From the NCBI GenBank assembly GCA_050010255.1, contig JBEKLJ010000121.1, positions 1-14,490 of the forward strand: 14,490 nt of DNA, given 5' to 3'. This DNA is from JBEKLJ01 sp050010255 (GTDB lineage Bacteria > Acidobacteriota > Terriglobia > Bryobacterales > Bryobacteraceae). Positions 7,882-13,712 of the stretch are shown piece by piece; the first letter of the stretch is position 1; each line of letters opens with the position of its first letter. The translations under genes were made by a program, and so were the position numbers. The notes under the pieces were generated by a model. The model worked only from the letters and a program-made list of their open reading frames with translations, did not search any database and was not told the DNA's origin.

Positions 7882-8181
7882 CTAGTGCGCCTTGCCGAGC
7901 CACCAGGCCAGGAGCGCCGCGGCCGCGCCGCAGGCCAGCGCCACCAGCCCGATTCGCACCCACCACCGCCGCACCCAGCGCGACCGGCTCACATCCTCGC
8001 CCGCAACCAGCGCCGCGGCCGCCCGCATCGCGCGGACGTACGCCTCGGTTTCACGCAGCGAGTCCTGGCACTGCGGGCACACCAGGAGGTGGGCCTCGAA
8101 TTCCTCGACCTCCTCGGCCGGCATTCGGCCCAGGCAATACTCTTCCAGCTTGTCCTCGGGCGCGTGGGGGTCGAGCGTCAT
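7882..8181 (-). CDS. Zinc-type anti-sigma factor, single-pass membrane protein
   Basis: A 99-residue protein predicted to hold the neighbouring ECF sigma factor inactive at the membrane. Its N-terminal cytoplasmic part has the ZAS motif H-x3-C-x2-C (HLLVCPQC, His31, Cys35, Cys38), preceded by the typical KLEEYCLGRMPAEEVEEFEAH helices. After a basic stretch (RSRWVRRWW) one hydrophobic helix spans about 75-95 and only four residues follow it. There is therefore almost no periplasmic sensor domain, and any signal must act through the membrane, the zinc site or a partner. The ATG at 8181 is chosen because the open frame upstream is the shadow of the sigma gene. It follows the sigma stop by 26 bases, the usual sigma then anti-sigma order. 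No strong ribosome binding site is visible. Confidence 0.85.
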   Translation of the reverse strand: MTLDPHAPEDKLEEYCLGRMPAEEVEEFEAHLLVCPQCQDSLRETEAYVRAMRAAAALVAGEDVSRSRWVRRWWVRIGLVALACGAAAALLAWWLGKAH

Positions 8182-8207
8182 GACCGTCCGGCCGGCCTGC
8201 TGTAATT

Positions 8208-8870
8208 CTAGTTGGCTGACCGGCAGGCCAGTCTCAATAATATCCGAGGAACGGCCCGCATGCGTAGCTTTCGGCGGCCCAGTGCGCCGAAGCGGGTCTT
8301 GGCACGGGACTTCAACAGGCGGAACTGCGTTTGCGTCAGTTGCATCTCGCCGCAGATCTGTTCCTGGGTCTGCCCGAGCAGGTAGAAGCGCGTCAGGATC
8401 TCCCGGTCCCGCGACGAGACGCTCCGCAGCACCCAGGTCATGATCTCCACCTCCTGCTGCGCGATGGCGTCCCGCTCGGGATCGCCCCGCTCGTCGCACA
8501 CGCCGAAACCATACTCCAAATCCGTTTGTTCGCGGCGCGTCTGCACGGCTCTGTCGATGTAGGCAGCCACCTGGCGGCGAACCACCGTCCGGACAAATCC
8601 CATCAGCCGCTCAGGGTCTCTCAGCTCGCCCCTCTGGATCGCCTGCACCACGATCACGAACGTGTCGTGGGCCTTGTCTTCGAGCTCCTGCGCGCCAAGC
8701 TGCCGGCAGAGGTAGAAACGCACCCCGCGCGAGAACAGGGCATAGAGGTCTTCCATCCCGGAGGCATCGCCCCGGCGAATCCTCGCGACCAGATCGTTCC
8801 AATCCGGCGCCACGCTGCGCGCCGGACTGCAGCTCCGGCCCTGTGGAAACTGCCCGTTGGGGCCGTCCAT
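8208..8870 (-). CDS. ECF-type sigma-70 family RNA polymerase sigma factor
   Basis: Directs RNA polymerase to a specific promoter set, probably under control of the downstream anti-sigma factor. Region 2 covers DWNDLVARIRRGDASGMEDL through LEDKAHDTFVIVVQAI and RLMGFVRTVVRRQVAAYID (core binding and -10 recognition). Region 4 is SSRDREILTRFYLLGQTQEQ, then QLTQTQFRLLKSRAK, the helix-turn-helix for the -35. No region 3 separates them, as expected for an ECF factor. The start at 8870 is chosen because GGAG (8880 to 8877) stands 6 bases before that ATG, giving 220 residues; ATG 8936 would add 22 residues with no binding site. The QTQFRLLKSRAK style is one I associate with Acidobacteriota. No obvious regulon can be read from this window. 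Confidence 0.9.
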   Translation of the reverse strand: MDGPNGQFPQGRSCSPARSVAPDWNDLVARIRRGDASGMEDLYALFSRGVRFYLCRQLGAQELEDKAHDTFVIVVQAIQRGELRDPERLMGFVRTVVRRQVAAYIDRAVQTRREQTDLEYGFGVCDERGDPERDAIAQQEVEIMTWVLRSVSSRDREILTRFYLLGQTQEQICGEMQLTQTQFRLLKSRAKTRFGALGRRKLRMRAVPRILLRLACRSAN

Positions 8871-9240
8871 CCTGATCTCCGCCTTTGCTAGCACCTCGCC
8901 CAGAACTGGCCGCGAGGTACTCTCTAGCGCCTCCATCTCGGACCGACGGCACTATCGGTACTATGCCGAACCCACATTACGCATTGCCACCGATCCCGAG
9001 ATCTAATCGCACCCACGGCGAGGTGGTTGATGTCACGCCAAACGTCCGTCGAGCGTCCGCTCGGGGCGTCACTCACGAAATATAACAGACTTAAGGGTCC
9101 ATAATGAAACAATTGTTGTACATTGTGTTTGCGTTTCGTAGTAGTACTGCTAGGACTAACCCGCATTGTCAACAATCTTAAGCCCGTTGTCCTTCGGTCC
9201 CCGGGCGCAATTCGAGCGACGCGAGGCGCACTGACGGCTT
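8871..9240. other. Long AT-rich leader/intergenic region of the sigma gene
   Basis: No convincing gene is here; the minus-strand frame at 8924-9175 has unlikely composition. About 9070-9180 is markedly richer in A and T than the rest of the window. It contains a perfect 10-base palindrome, AACAATTGTT (9108-9117). An interrupted palindrome ATTGT-CA-ACAAT (9165-9176) includes TTGACA read on the minus strand (9172 to 9167). On the minus strand TGTTATATT (9087 to 9079) is an extended -10 pattern that would give a leader of about 200 bases before the sigma start. Nothing placed correctly behind TTGACA looks like a -10. Confidence 0.4.
9079..9087 (-). promoter_or_regulatory. Candidate extended -10 for the sigma/anti-sigma genes
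   Basis: TGTTATATT on the minus strand, in the AT-rich region upstream of the sigma gene, matches TGnTAnnnT. No good -35 lies 16-18 bases upstream. Autoregulation by the ECF factor itself would use a different, unrecognised motif. Confidence 0.3.
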
Positions 9241-9288
9241 TTAATCGGTGAAACGCAAGCGTTCAGAGCAATTCTTCCGCGCGTTTTC

Positions 9289-9532
9289 GTGACTTTGCGG
9301 GGACCAGAAGAAGCTTATAACCGAATCCGCCGCGCGTCGCAGATTCACGTAGCGACGGCGTTCGGCGTGCTCCCTGGCAGCGAGCACGATCTCGTTGACG
9401 CGGAAGACATCCGGCGGTGGCGGCGCCGGCTGCTTGTCAAAGTGCAGCGTATCGAGGAAATCTACGAACAAAGACCGCCCAATTCCGGAAAGGCGATGCG
9501 CGATTGGAAGGAAACCGCCTTGCGCGCCGGCC
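9289..9532 (+). pseudogene. Possible decayed or small hypothetical coding region
   Basis: A plus-strand frame opens at GTG 9289 and runs to 9654. Only the part up to about 9532 looks like protein: AFGVLPGSEHDLVDAEDIRR, then LLVKVQRIEEIYEQRPPNSG and KAMRDWKETALRAGLK, which resemble charged helices. Beyond 9532 it overlaps the 3' end of the convincing minus-strand gene at 9533 and loses protein character. There is no good start or ribosome binding site. A minus-strand frame (9471 to 9241) has comparable base composition, so even the strand is uncertain. It may be a gene remnant whose natural stop has been lost. Family not recognised. Confidence 0.3.
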
Positions 9533-9982
9533 TCAAGCTTTCGAGAGCACCGCGCTGCGCTCGGCCATCCGGTTGCCGAAGTGGAAAAGGATGCGCGTAC
9601 GCTCCGCCAGCGAGCGGCGCGCCGGACCTCGAGCGAGACCCCGCACCAGCGTGAACCAGAGGTGCATCAGTTTGAAATCGAGCATGAGCATGCGCTCTTC
9701 CACGCTGTAGGACCCCGCAGGCACCGCCGAGCTGTAGCGGAGCAGGCAGGTGAGGACCGTGTAGTCCCGGAGCAGGGCCGCGTGGAACCGTCGCAGTTCC
9801 TCGGCCGGCACATCACCTTCCAGGCGCGCGGCGATCTCGGCGAAGCTGAGGTGGTTCGCCGCCGCCACCTGGCGCGCCCGGTCACGCGCGGCCGTAGCTC
9901 TAAGGATGACCAGGCACTTATACCGGAACCAGTACGCTGTCAGGATCAGGACCAGCAGAGCGATGAGCAGCTCGGGGACCAT
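9533..9982 (-). CDS. Conserved small membrane-anchored protein of unknown function
   Basis: Function unknown. The 149-residue product starts with one hydrophobic helix (VPELLIALLVLILTAYWFRY, residues 2-21) followed at once by basic residues, so it is probably an inner-membrane anchor with the rest in the cytoplasm. The remainder is helical and rich in Arg and Leu, with segments such as ARDRARQVAAANHLSFAEIA, LLRDYTVLTCLLRY, SYSVEERMLMLDFKLMHLWF and RTRILFHFGNRMAERSA. No enzymatic motif is seen. I recall similar MVPELLIALLVL proteins in Acidobacteriota genomes, unverified. GAAGGG about 9 bases before ATG 9982 is a usable ribosome binding site. It lies 92 bases downstream of the CYTH gene on the same strand; two hairpins in the gap leave it open whether they share a transcript. 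Confidence 0.75.
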   Translation of the reverse strand: MVPELLIALLVLILTAYWFRYKCLVILRATAARDRARQVAAANHLSFAEIAARLEGDVPAEELRRFHAALLRDYTVLTCLLRYSSAVPAGSYSVEERMLMLDFKLMHLWFTLVRGLARGPARRSLAERTRILFHFGNRMAERSAVLSKA

Positions 9983-10058
9983 GAATTCGAACCCTTCGCG
10001 TCGCGGCTGACGCGCGAAACATGCGCCTGGGGGCGCCCGGGGCGCCCCGAATTCGAAC
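9983..10058. repeat. Two hairpins bracketed by a 10-base direct repeat
   Basis: GAATTCGAAC occurs at 9983-9992 and again at 10049-10058. Between the copies lie CGCGTC (9997-10002) with GACGCG (10009-10014), loop GCGGCT, and GGGGCGCC (10030-10037) with GGCGCCCC (10041-10048), loop CGG. The 8-bp GC stem lies 26 bases past the CYTH stop on the minus strand and may be its terminator, although no T-run follows. Confidence 0.45.
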
Positions 10059-10074
10059 TGAGCATAGCATCGGG

Positions 10075-10650
10075 TCAGCCGGGCCGCAACGGCGTGAAAA
10101 GCATGTCACGCCGGCCGGCGCGGGCTGCGGCCGAGTTCCGGTGCAGCTCGGCGTAGGTGGCCGTGATGTAATCCGCCTCGCTGAAGCCCAGACGGCGCGC
10201 GCTCGAGTCGATCCAACCCGGCGCCCCTTCCAGTTCCACAAACACGCCAACTGGCGTTTCATCGAGCATGGCGTGCCCTTGGCCGGCGCTCAAGCGGTAT
10301 TCGGTGCGGTACTTCTCGTAGTGGAAAGCCGCCTGGAATCCCAGCCGCGCCAGAATGCGCTCAAAGGCCGCGGCATCGCTCAGCTCGAGCTCGATCTCCT
10401 GGCGCCTCTTGTGCCGGCCGGGTTCCGATGGTCCCTTGAAGGTCAGCACGCGGCGCGACCCGCATATCCGCAGCCGCAGCAGCAAACCTGCCGCGCACAG
10501 CTCCCCCGCGGGCGTGTCAAAGACCGTGTTGAGCTCGTGGAGGCGCCGCCGGGCCACCCGAAAGCCGGCCCGCCGCAGCCGCCGGCGGCCCTCGGCGGCT
10601 CCCGAAAGCCTCAGCTTGATCTCGATCTCCCGGCCCGCCTGCGTGCTCAT
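10075..10650 (-). CDS. CYTH-domain protein (triphosphatase / class IV adenylate cyclase family)
   Basis: The 191 residues form one CYTH domain, a triphosphate tunnel metalloenzyme. Family members hydrolyse inorganic or thiamine triphosphate, or make cAMP; the sequence does not tell these apart. The signature ExExK is present as EIEIK (Glu8, Glu10, Lys12). Other conserved tunnel residues are visible: Arg59 and Arg61 in LLLRLR, Lys72 in TFKGP, Glu85, Glu87 and Glu89 in QEIELEL, the KYRTEYRL strand (Lys113, Arg115), Asp130 and Glu131 in MLDETPVG, and Glu139 and Glu141 in FVELEG. The set looks complete, so an active enzyme is likely. ATG 10650 opens two residues from the usual family start and has no strong ribosome binding site. 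In the absence of neighbouring polyphosphate or cAMP genes the physiological role is open. Confidence 0.87.
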   Translation of the reverse strand: MSTQAGREIEIKLRLSGAAEGRRRLRRAGFRVARRRLHELNTVFDTPAGELCAAGLLLRLRICGSRRVLTFKGPSEPGRHKRRQEIELELSDAAAFERILARLGFQAAFHYEKYRTEYRLSAGQGHAMLDETPVGVFVELEGAPGWIDSSARRLGFSEADYITATYAELHRNSAAARAGRRDMLFTPLRPG

Positions 10651-10715
10651 TCTGGGTGATTGTCCATGGTAGCAGCGTGGCTGAGAGCCGCGCGGCTGTC
10701 TCTGGGAAGCGCAAC

Positions 10716-10804
10716 GCGGGCCTGGAGGCCCGCTGGCTGCTCTGGAGAGCCGCCCTACCTGGCGGGGCGGACCTCCTGGTCCGCTAGCCGGCCTCCAGGC
10801 CGGC
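10716..10804. repeat. Cluster of four short hairpins upstream of the tRNA
   Basis: Unit a is GCGGGCC-TGGA-GGCCCGC (10716-10733). Unit b is CCGCC-CTACCT-GGCGG (10750-10765). Unit c is GCGGACC-TCCT-GGTCCGC (10767-10784). Unit d is GCCGGCC-TCCA-GGCCGGC (10787-10804). Units a, c and d each have a perfect 7-bp stem and a 4-base loop within the core CC-TSSW-GG. Stem letters differ but pairing is kept, so this is a family of compensated inverted repeats. It resembles REP-like or small intergenic palindromic elements. No coding potential is visible. Confidence 0.7.
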
Positions 10805-10831
10805 CCAAGCGGAGCCGGAGGGCGCCGGGTG

Positions 10832-10840
10832 TGTTACGCT
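10832..10840 (+). promoter_or_regulatory. Candidate extended -10 for the tRNA gene
   Basis: TGTTACGCT matches TGnTAnnnT and is identical to the element at 2781. Transcription would start near 10847, about 28 bases before the tRNA, just ahead of a small hairpin GCGGC-GTTC-GCCGC (10850-10863). Confidence 0.35.
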
Positions 10841-10874
10841 ATTCGCCGTGCGGCGTTCGCCGCAGCCACTTCGC

Positions 10875-10951
10875 GCGCCCGTAGCTCAGGTGGATAGAGC
10901 GGCTGGCTTCGAACCAGCAGGCCGGGGGTTCGAGTCCCTCCGGGCGCGCCA
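10875..10951 (+). tRNA. tRNA-Arg, anticodon TCG
   Basis: A full cloverleaf can be drawn. The acceptor pairs GCGCCCG (10875-10881) with CGGGCGC (10941-10947), followed by discriminator G and an encoded CCA. The D-arm carries AGCTCAGGTGGATAGAGC. The anticodon arm is GCTGG-CTTCGAA-CCAGC, so the anticodon is TCG, reading CGA and probably CGG. The T-arm is GGGGG-TTCGAGT-CCCTC with one G-T pair. The encoded CCA and complete stems suggest a functional gene. It stands alone, with no integration site or integrase next to it. Confidence 0.95.
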
Positions 10952-10981
10952 GAAACCGCGCCGCGAAAAGGCCGCCGGGGC

Positions 10982-10998
10982 CTGAGGGCGTGCCTCAG
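10982..10998 (-). terminator. Candidate terminator of the DedA gene
   Basis: CTGAGG and CCTCAG pair across GCGTG just past the DedA stop. Read on the minus strand, a second GC-rich segment (GGCCCCGGCGGCC) and TTTT follow at about 10980-10966. It lies between the tRNA and DedA, which are transcribed toward each other, so it may serve both. Confidence 0.35.
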
Positions 10999-11005
10999 CC
11001 GCGGC

Positions 11006-11674
11006 TTACCGCCCGGCGGCGCGCGCGGCCCGCTTCTGGCGCCAGGCCTTGAGGAACTCCAGGAAGACCGGCAGCAGCGAGACGCAGATGATCAGGAAGA
11101 TCACCTTCTCGAAATGCTGCCGCACCAGCGGCACGCGGCCCAGCCGGTGGCCCAGCGCGGTGATCGAGCAGACCCATAGTGTCACGCCCAGCGCGCTGAA
11201 ACTCACGAAGCGCCGGTAGTTCATCCGGACCACCCCGGCCAGGAACGGCGCGAAAGTGCGGATGATCGGGATGAACTTGGCGTAGACAATCGTCTTCCCA
11301 CCGTGCTTGTCGTAGAAGGCCTTCGAGCGGATGAGGTGCTCGCGCCGGAACAGGCGCGAGTTCGGCCGGCTGAAGATCCGCGGCCCGGTTCGCCGGCCGA
11401 GGAAATACCCCGTGCTGTCGCCCAGGATGGCCGCCGCCATGAGCAACGGTATGACCACCCGGATGTCCAGGCCGGCCGCCCCGGCCACCACGCCGACCGT
11501 GAACAGAAACGAATCGCCGGGCAGGAAGAAGCCGGTCAACAGGCCGGTTTCGGCGAACACCACGCCGAACAGCATGGCGTAGCCGAGCCAGCCCGTCAGC
11601 ACCGTCGTCAGCAGGTGGATCAGCCGCTCGGGCGTAGTCAGGGTGCGCAGGAAGTCGACGACAGCTTGTATCAT
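11006..11674 (-). CDS. DedA-family inner-membrane protein
   Basis: A polytopic membrane protein of the DedA/SNARE-associated (VTT) family; characterised members help recycle undecaprenyl-phosphate or flip lipids and need the proton motive force. The 222-residue length is normal. Landmarks are ETGLLTGFFLPGDSFLF at 42-58 (Glu42 and Asp54 are the conserved acidic residues in the re-entrant region), GDSTGYFLGRRTG at 85-97, and KFIPIIRTFAPFLAG at 133-147 with the conserved Arg139. Hydrophobic helices follow at about 156-175 and 189-206, and the tail is basic (KAWRQKRAARAAGR), as expected on the cytoplasmic side. It begins 13 bases after the PpiD-like stop on the same strand, so the two are probably co-transcribed. 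The link to envelope maintenance is consistent but unproven. Confidence 0.92.
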   Translation of the reverse strand: MIQAVVDFLRTLTTPERLIHLLTTVLTGWLGYAMLFGVVFAETGLLTGFFLPGDSFLFTVGVVAGAAGLDIRVVIPLLMAAAILGDSTGYFLGRRTGPRIFSRPNSRLFRREHLIRSKAFYDKHGGKTIVYAKFIPIIRTFAPFLAGVVRMNYRRFVSFSALGVTLWVCSITALGHRLGRVPLVRQHFEKVIFLIICVSLLPVFLEFLKAWRQKRAARAAGR

Positions 11675-11687
11675 CGGCGGGCGTGCG

Positions 11688-13613
11688 CTAGCCCTGGTAA
11701 CCGCGGATGACGCGGTTGAGTACGTCCTGGTGGATCTTGACCTTGCCCTCGCGGATCAGCGTCGTCCGCACCGAATCCATGAACAGCTCGATGCGCTGGC
11801 GGCCCCTCTGCTCCTGGAGCGCGGCCAGGATCTCGGCGCGCTGCTCGGCGAGCTTCGTCATGTCCGGAGGGGTCTGGCTTACGATCCGGCAAATGAAGCG
11901 CTGACCACCCACCCGGATGGGTTCGAAGATGCTCCCGACCGGCAGATCGAAGGCCTGGAGCATCATCCCTGCCGGGCCGATGCCGTCCGCCGCGCCGCTG
12001 CGCCCGAAATCCTGCGTGGTCTTGATCTCGAGGCCCAGCTCCCGGGCCACGGTCTTGAGGTTCCCGGCGGCAGTGGCTCTTTGGACCGCCTCGGTGATCC
12101 GCCGGCCGAGCAGCTCGGTCAGCTTCCGGTTGGCGACCTGCGCGCGGATCCGGCCTTCCACCTCGGCTAGCTCCGCCGGCCGCTCGGGAGAGACAGCCGT
12201 CACCACCGCAACCGCCAGCTTGTTCCCTGGCGCCTGCATGAGCTGCGTCACACTGCCCCTGCCCGTGCCCATGATCGTGTCGCCGAAGTCCGGGTTGACG
12301 CCGAACTCCGGAACCTGCATGCCGGGGGAGAACTTGTCCACGTGGATGTGGCGCAGGTTCAGCCGCGCGGCGATCTCTTGGGCCTGCTGCGGGGCCCTGA
12401 GCAACTCCTCCCGCGCGCGCTCGGCAAGCTGCTGCATGGCATCGAACACCCGCTGCCGCGTGTTCTCCTGCGCGATCTGGCTCCGGACCTCCTCGAACGG
12501 CCGCAGGCGCGCCTCCTGCTTCTCCAGCACCTGGACAATGTGAAACCCGTAATCGGTCTTGATCACGCCGCTGAGCTGGCCCGGCTGGAGCGAGAAAGCG
12601 GTGCTCTCGAACTGCGGCACGGTCTGGCCACGGCCGATCCAACCCAGCTCTCCGCCCTTGGCAGCCGAGCCGGGGTCTTCGGAGTTCTTCTTGGCCAGCG
12701 CGGCAAAATCGGCGCCTTTCTTGAGCTGGTTCAGCAGGTCCTCGGCGCGGGCCTGGATCTTGGGGATGTCCTCCCTGGGTTTGTCGGTAGTTTTCAGCAG
12801 GATATGGCGCGCACGGACGCGCTCCGGCAGCCGGTACTGGTCCCTGTTGGCTTGGTAGATACCGCGCAGCTCGGCCTCCGGGATCTCGATCCCCTGCGCG
12901 ACCTGGGCCTCCTCCACCACCAGCATGTCGAAACTGCGCTTCTCCGGTATGCGGAACCCGGCGGCGTGGAGCTGGAACTCGGCCTGGATCTCAGACGGCG
13001 AGACAGTGACCTCGTTACTAAACTTGTCCGGGCTCACCGCAATGTACTCCACACGGACCTTCTCGTTCCGGCGTTGGAACTCCCGGGTCACCTCCTCCGG
13101 CGTCACCACCACGCTCTCGCCCACCAGGCTCGTGAGCCGGGTGATCACGATCTCCTGCCGCAGCTCCGTTTCGAATTCGGGAATCGTCATGTTCTGCTGG
13201 CGCTCGACCCAGGCCGCATAGGCCTCTTGGCCGACGAACTGGCCGTCCGGGAACAGCGCCGGGACGCCGCGGAGGACGCGGGCCAGCACGGCATCCGTCA
13301 CCTCGAAACCCATCCGCCGCGCCTCGTAGAGCATCGCGCGCCGCGTGACCAGGCCGTCAACGAGCTGCTGCGCGTAAATGTCCGCGGTGCCCGACGTGTA
13401 CTCCCTGTTCCGCATCGCCATCTGCATCCGCTGCTGGACCTGGCGCACCGTCAGGACTTCCTTGCCGATCTCGGCCACCACCTGGTCCTCGCCCGAGCTG
13501 ACCGGGCCCCCGCCCGGGACCAGGTAGGTGAGCATCGAGAGAGCCACCAGCAGCAGAAAACCGCCCATGACGATGCGCACAAGCTTGGCGCGGCTGCGAA
13601 ACAGATCAAACAT
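11688..13613 (-). CDS. ppiD: PpiD-like membrane-anchored peptidyl-prolyl isomerase/chaperone
   Basis: Predicted periplasmic foldase tethered to the inner membrane that assists newly exported proteins near the translocon. Its 641 residues match the PpiD size and layout. A short basic N-terminus is followed by one membrane helix at about 13-32 (RIVMGGFLLLVALSMLTYLV). A SurA/PpiD-type helical chaperone region covers about 45-255, a parvulin rotamase domain about 264-366, and a second helical chaperone region the C-terminus. The parvulin part shows VRARHILLK (His270), GGELGWIGRGQTVPQFE and YGFHIVQV (His358), so key core positions are kept; many PpiD parvulin domains are nonetheless inactive, so catalysis is uncertain. 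AGGAG (13626 to 13622) lies 8 bases before ATG 13613. It is followed by dedA after 13 bases and preceded by lysC. Confidence 0.9.
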   Translation of the reverse strand: MFDLFRSRAKLVRIVMGGFLLLVALSMLTYLVPGGGPVSSGEDQVVAEIGKEVLTVRQVQQRMQMAMRNREYTSGTADIYAQQLVDGLVTRRAMLYEARRMGFEVTDAVLARVLRGVPALFPDGQFVGQEAYAAWVERQQNMTIPEFETELRQEIVITRLTSLVGESVVVTPEEVTREFQRRNEKVRVEYIAVSPDKFSNEVTVSPSEIQAEFQLHAAGFRIPEKRSFDMLVVEEAQVAQGIEIPEAELRGIYQANRDQYRLPERVRARHILLKTTDKPREDIPKIQARAEDLLNQLKKGADFAALAKKNSEDPGSAAKGGELGWIGRGQTVPQFESTAFSLQPGQLSGVIKTDYGFHIVQVLEKQEARLRPFEEVRSQIAQENTRQRVFDAMQQLAERAREELLRAPQQAQEIAARLNLRHIHVDKFSPGMQVPEFGVNPDFGDTIMGTGRGSVTQLMQAPGNKLAVAVVTAVSPERPAELAEVEGRIRAQVANRKLTELLGRRITEAVQRATAAGNLKTVARELGLEIKTTQDFGRSGAADGIGPAGMMLQAFDLPVGSIFEPIRVGGQRFICRIVSQTPPDMTKLAEQRAEILAALQEQRGRQRIELFMDSVRTTLIREGKVKIHQDVLNRVIRGYQG

Positions 13614-13648
13614 ACGGAGAACTCCTCAGGGGAAAAGTCCGAAGTCTC

Positions 13649-13654
13649 AGTATA
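13649..13654 (-). promoter_or_regulatory. Candidate -10 for ppiD-dedA
   Basis: TATACT on the minus strand (13654 to 13649) matches five of six -10 bases and would give a leader of about 30 bases including the AGGAG site. No recognisable -35 is seen. An ACCGG-TAC-CCGGT inverted repeat (13659-13671) sits just upstream, either as a lysC terminator stem or as an operator. Confidence 0.45.
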
Positions 13655-13712
13655 GCGGACCGGTACCCGGTTCGCCGCCGATGCGCGCGTGCGCTACCGC
13701 CGGGCGCCGGCC

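Noticed and set aside
7882..8499. Longer anti-sigma reading starting at 8499
   Set aside because: The extra N-terminal residues overlap the sigma gene in another frame and have shadow-like composition; the ATG at 8181 begins the real domain.
8924..9175. Minus-strand 83-codon frame in the sigma leader
   Set aside because: It runs through the AT-rich palindromic region, has no ribosome binding site, and its sequence has no domain-like pattern.
10716..10804. CRISPR array
   Set aside because: The units are self-complementary hairpins with differing stems and irregular spacing, not identical repeats with unique spacers, and no cas genes are present.
10875..10951. tRNA as an integration site for a mobile element
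   Set aside because: No integrase, no repeated tRNA 3' end and no change to accessory genes is seen on either side.
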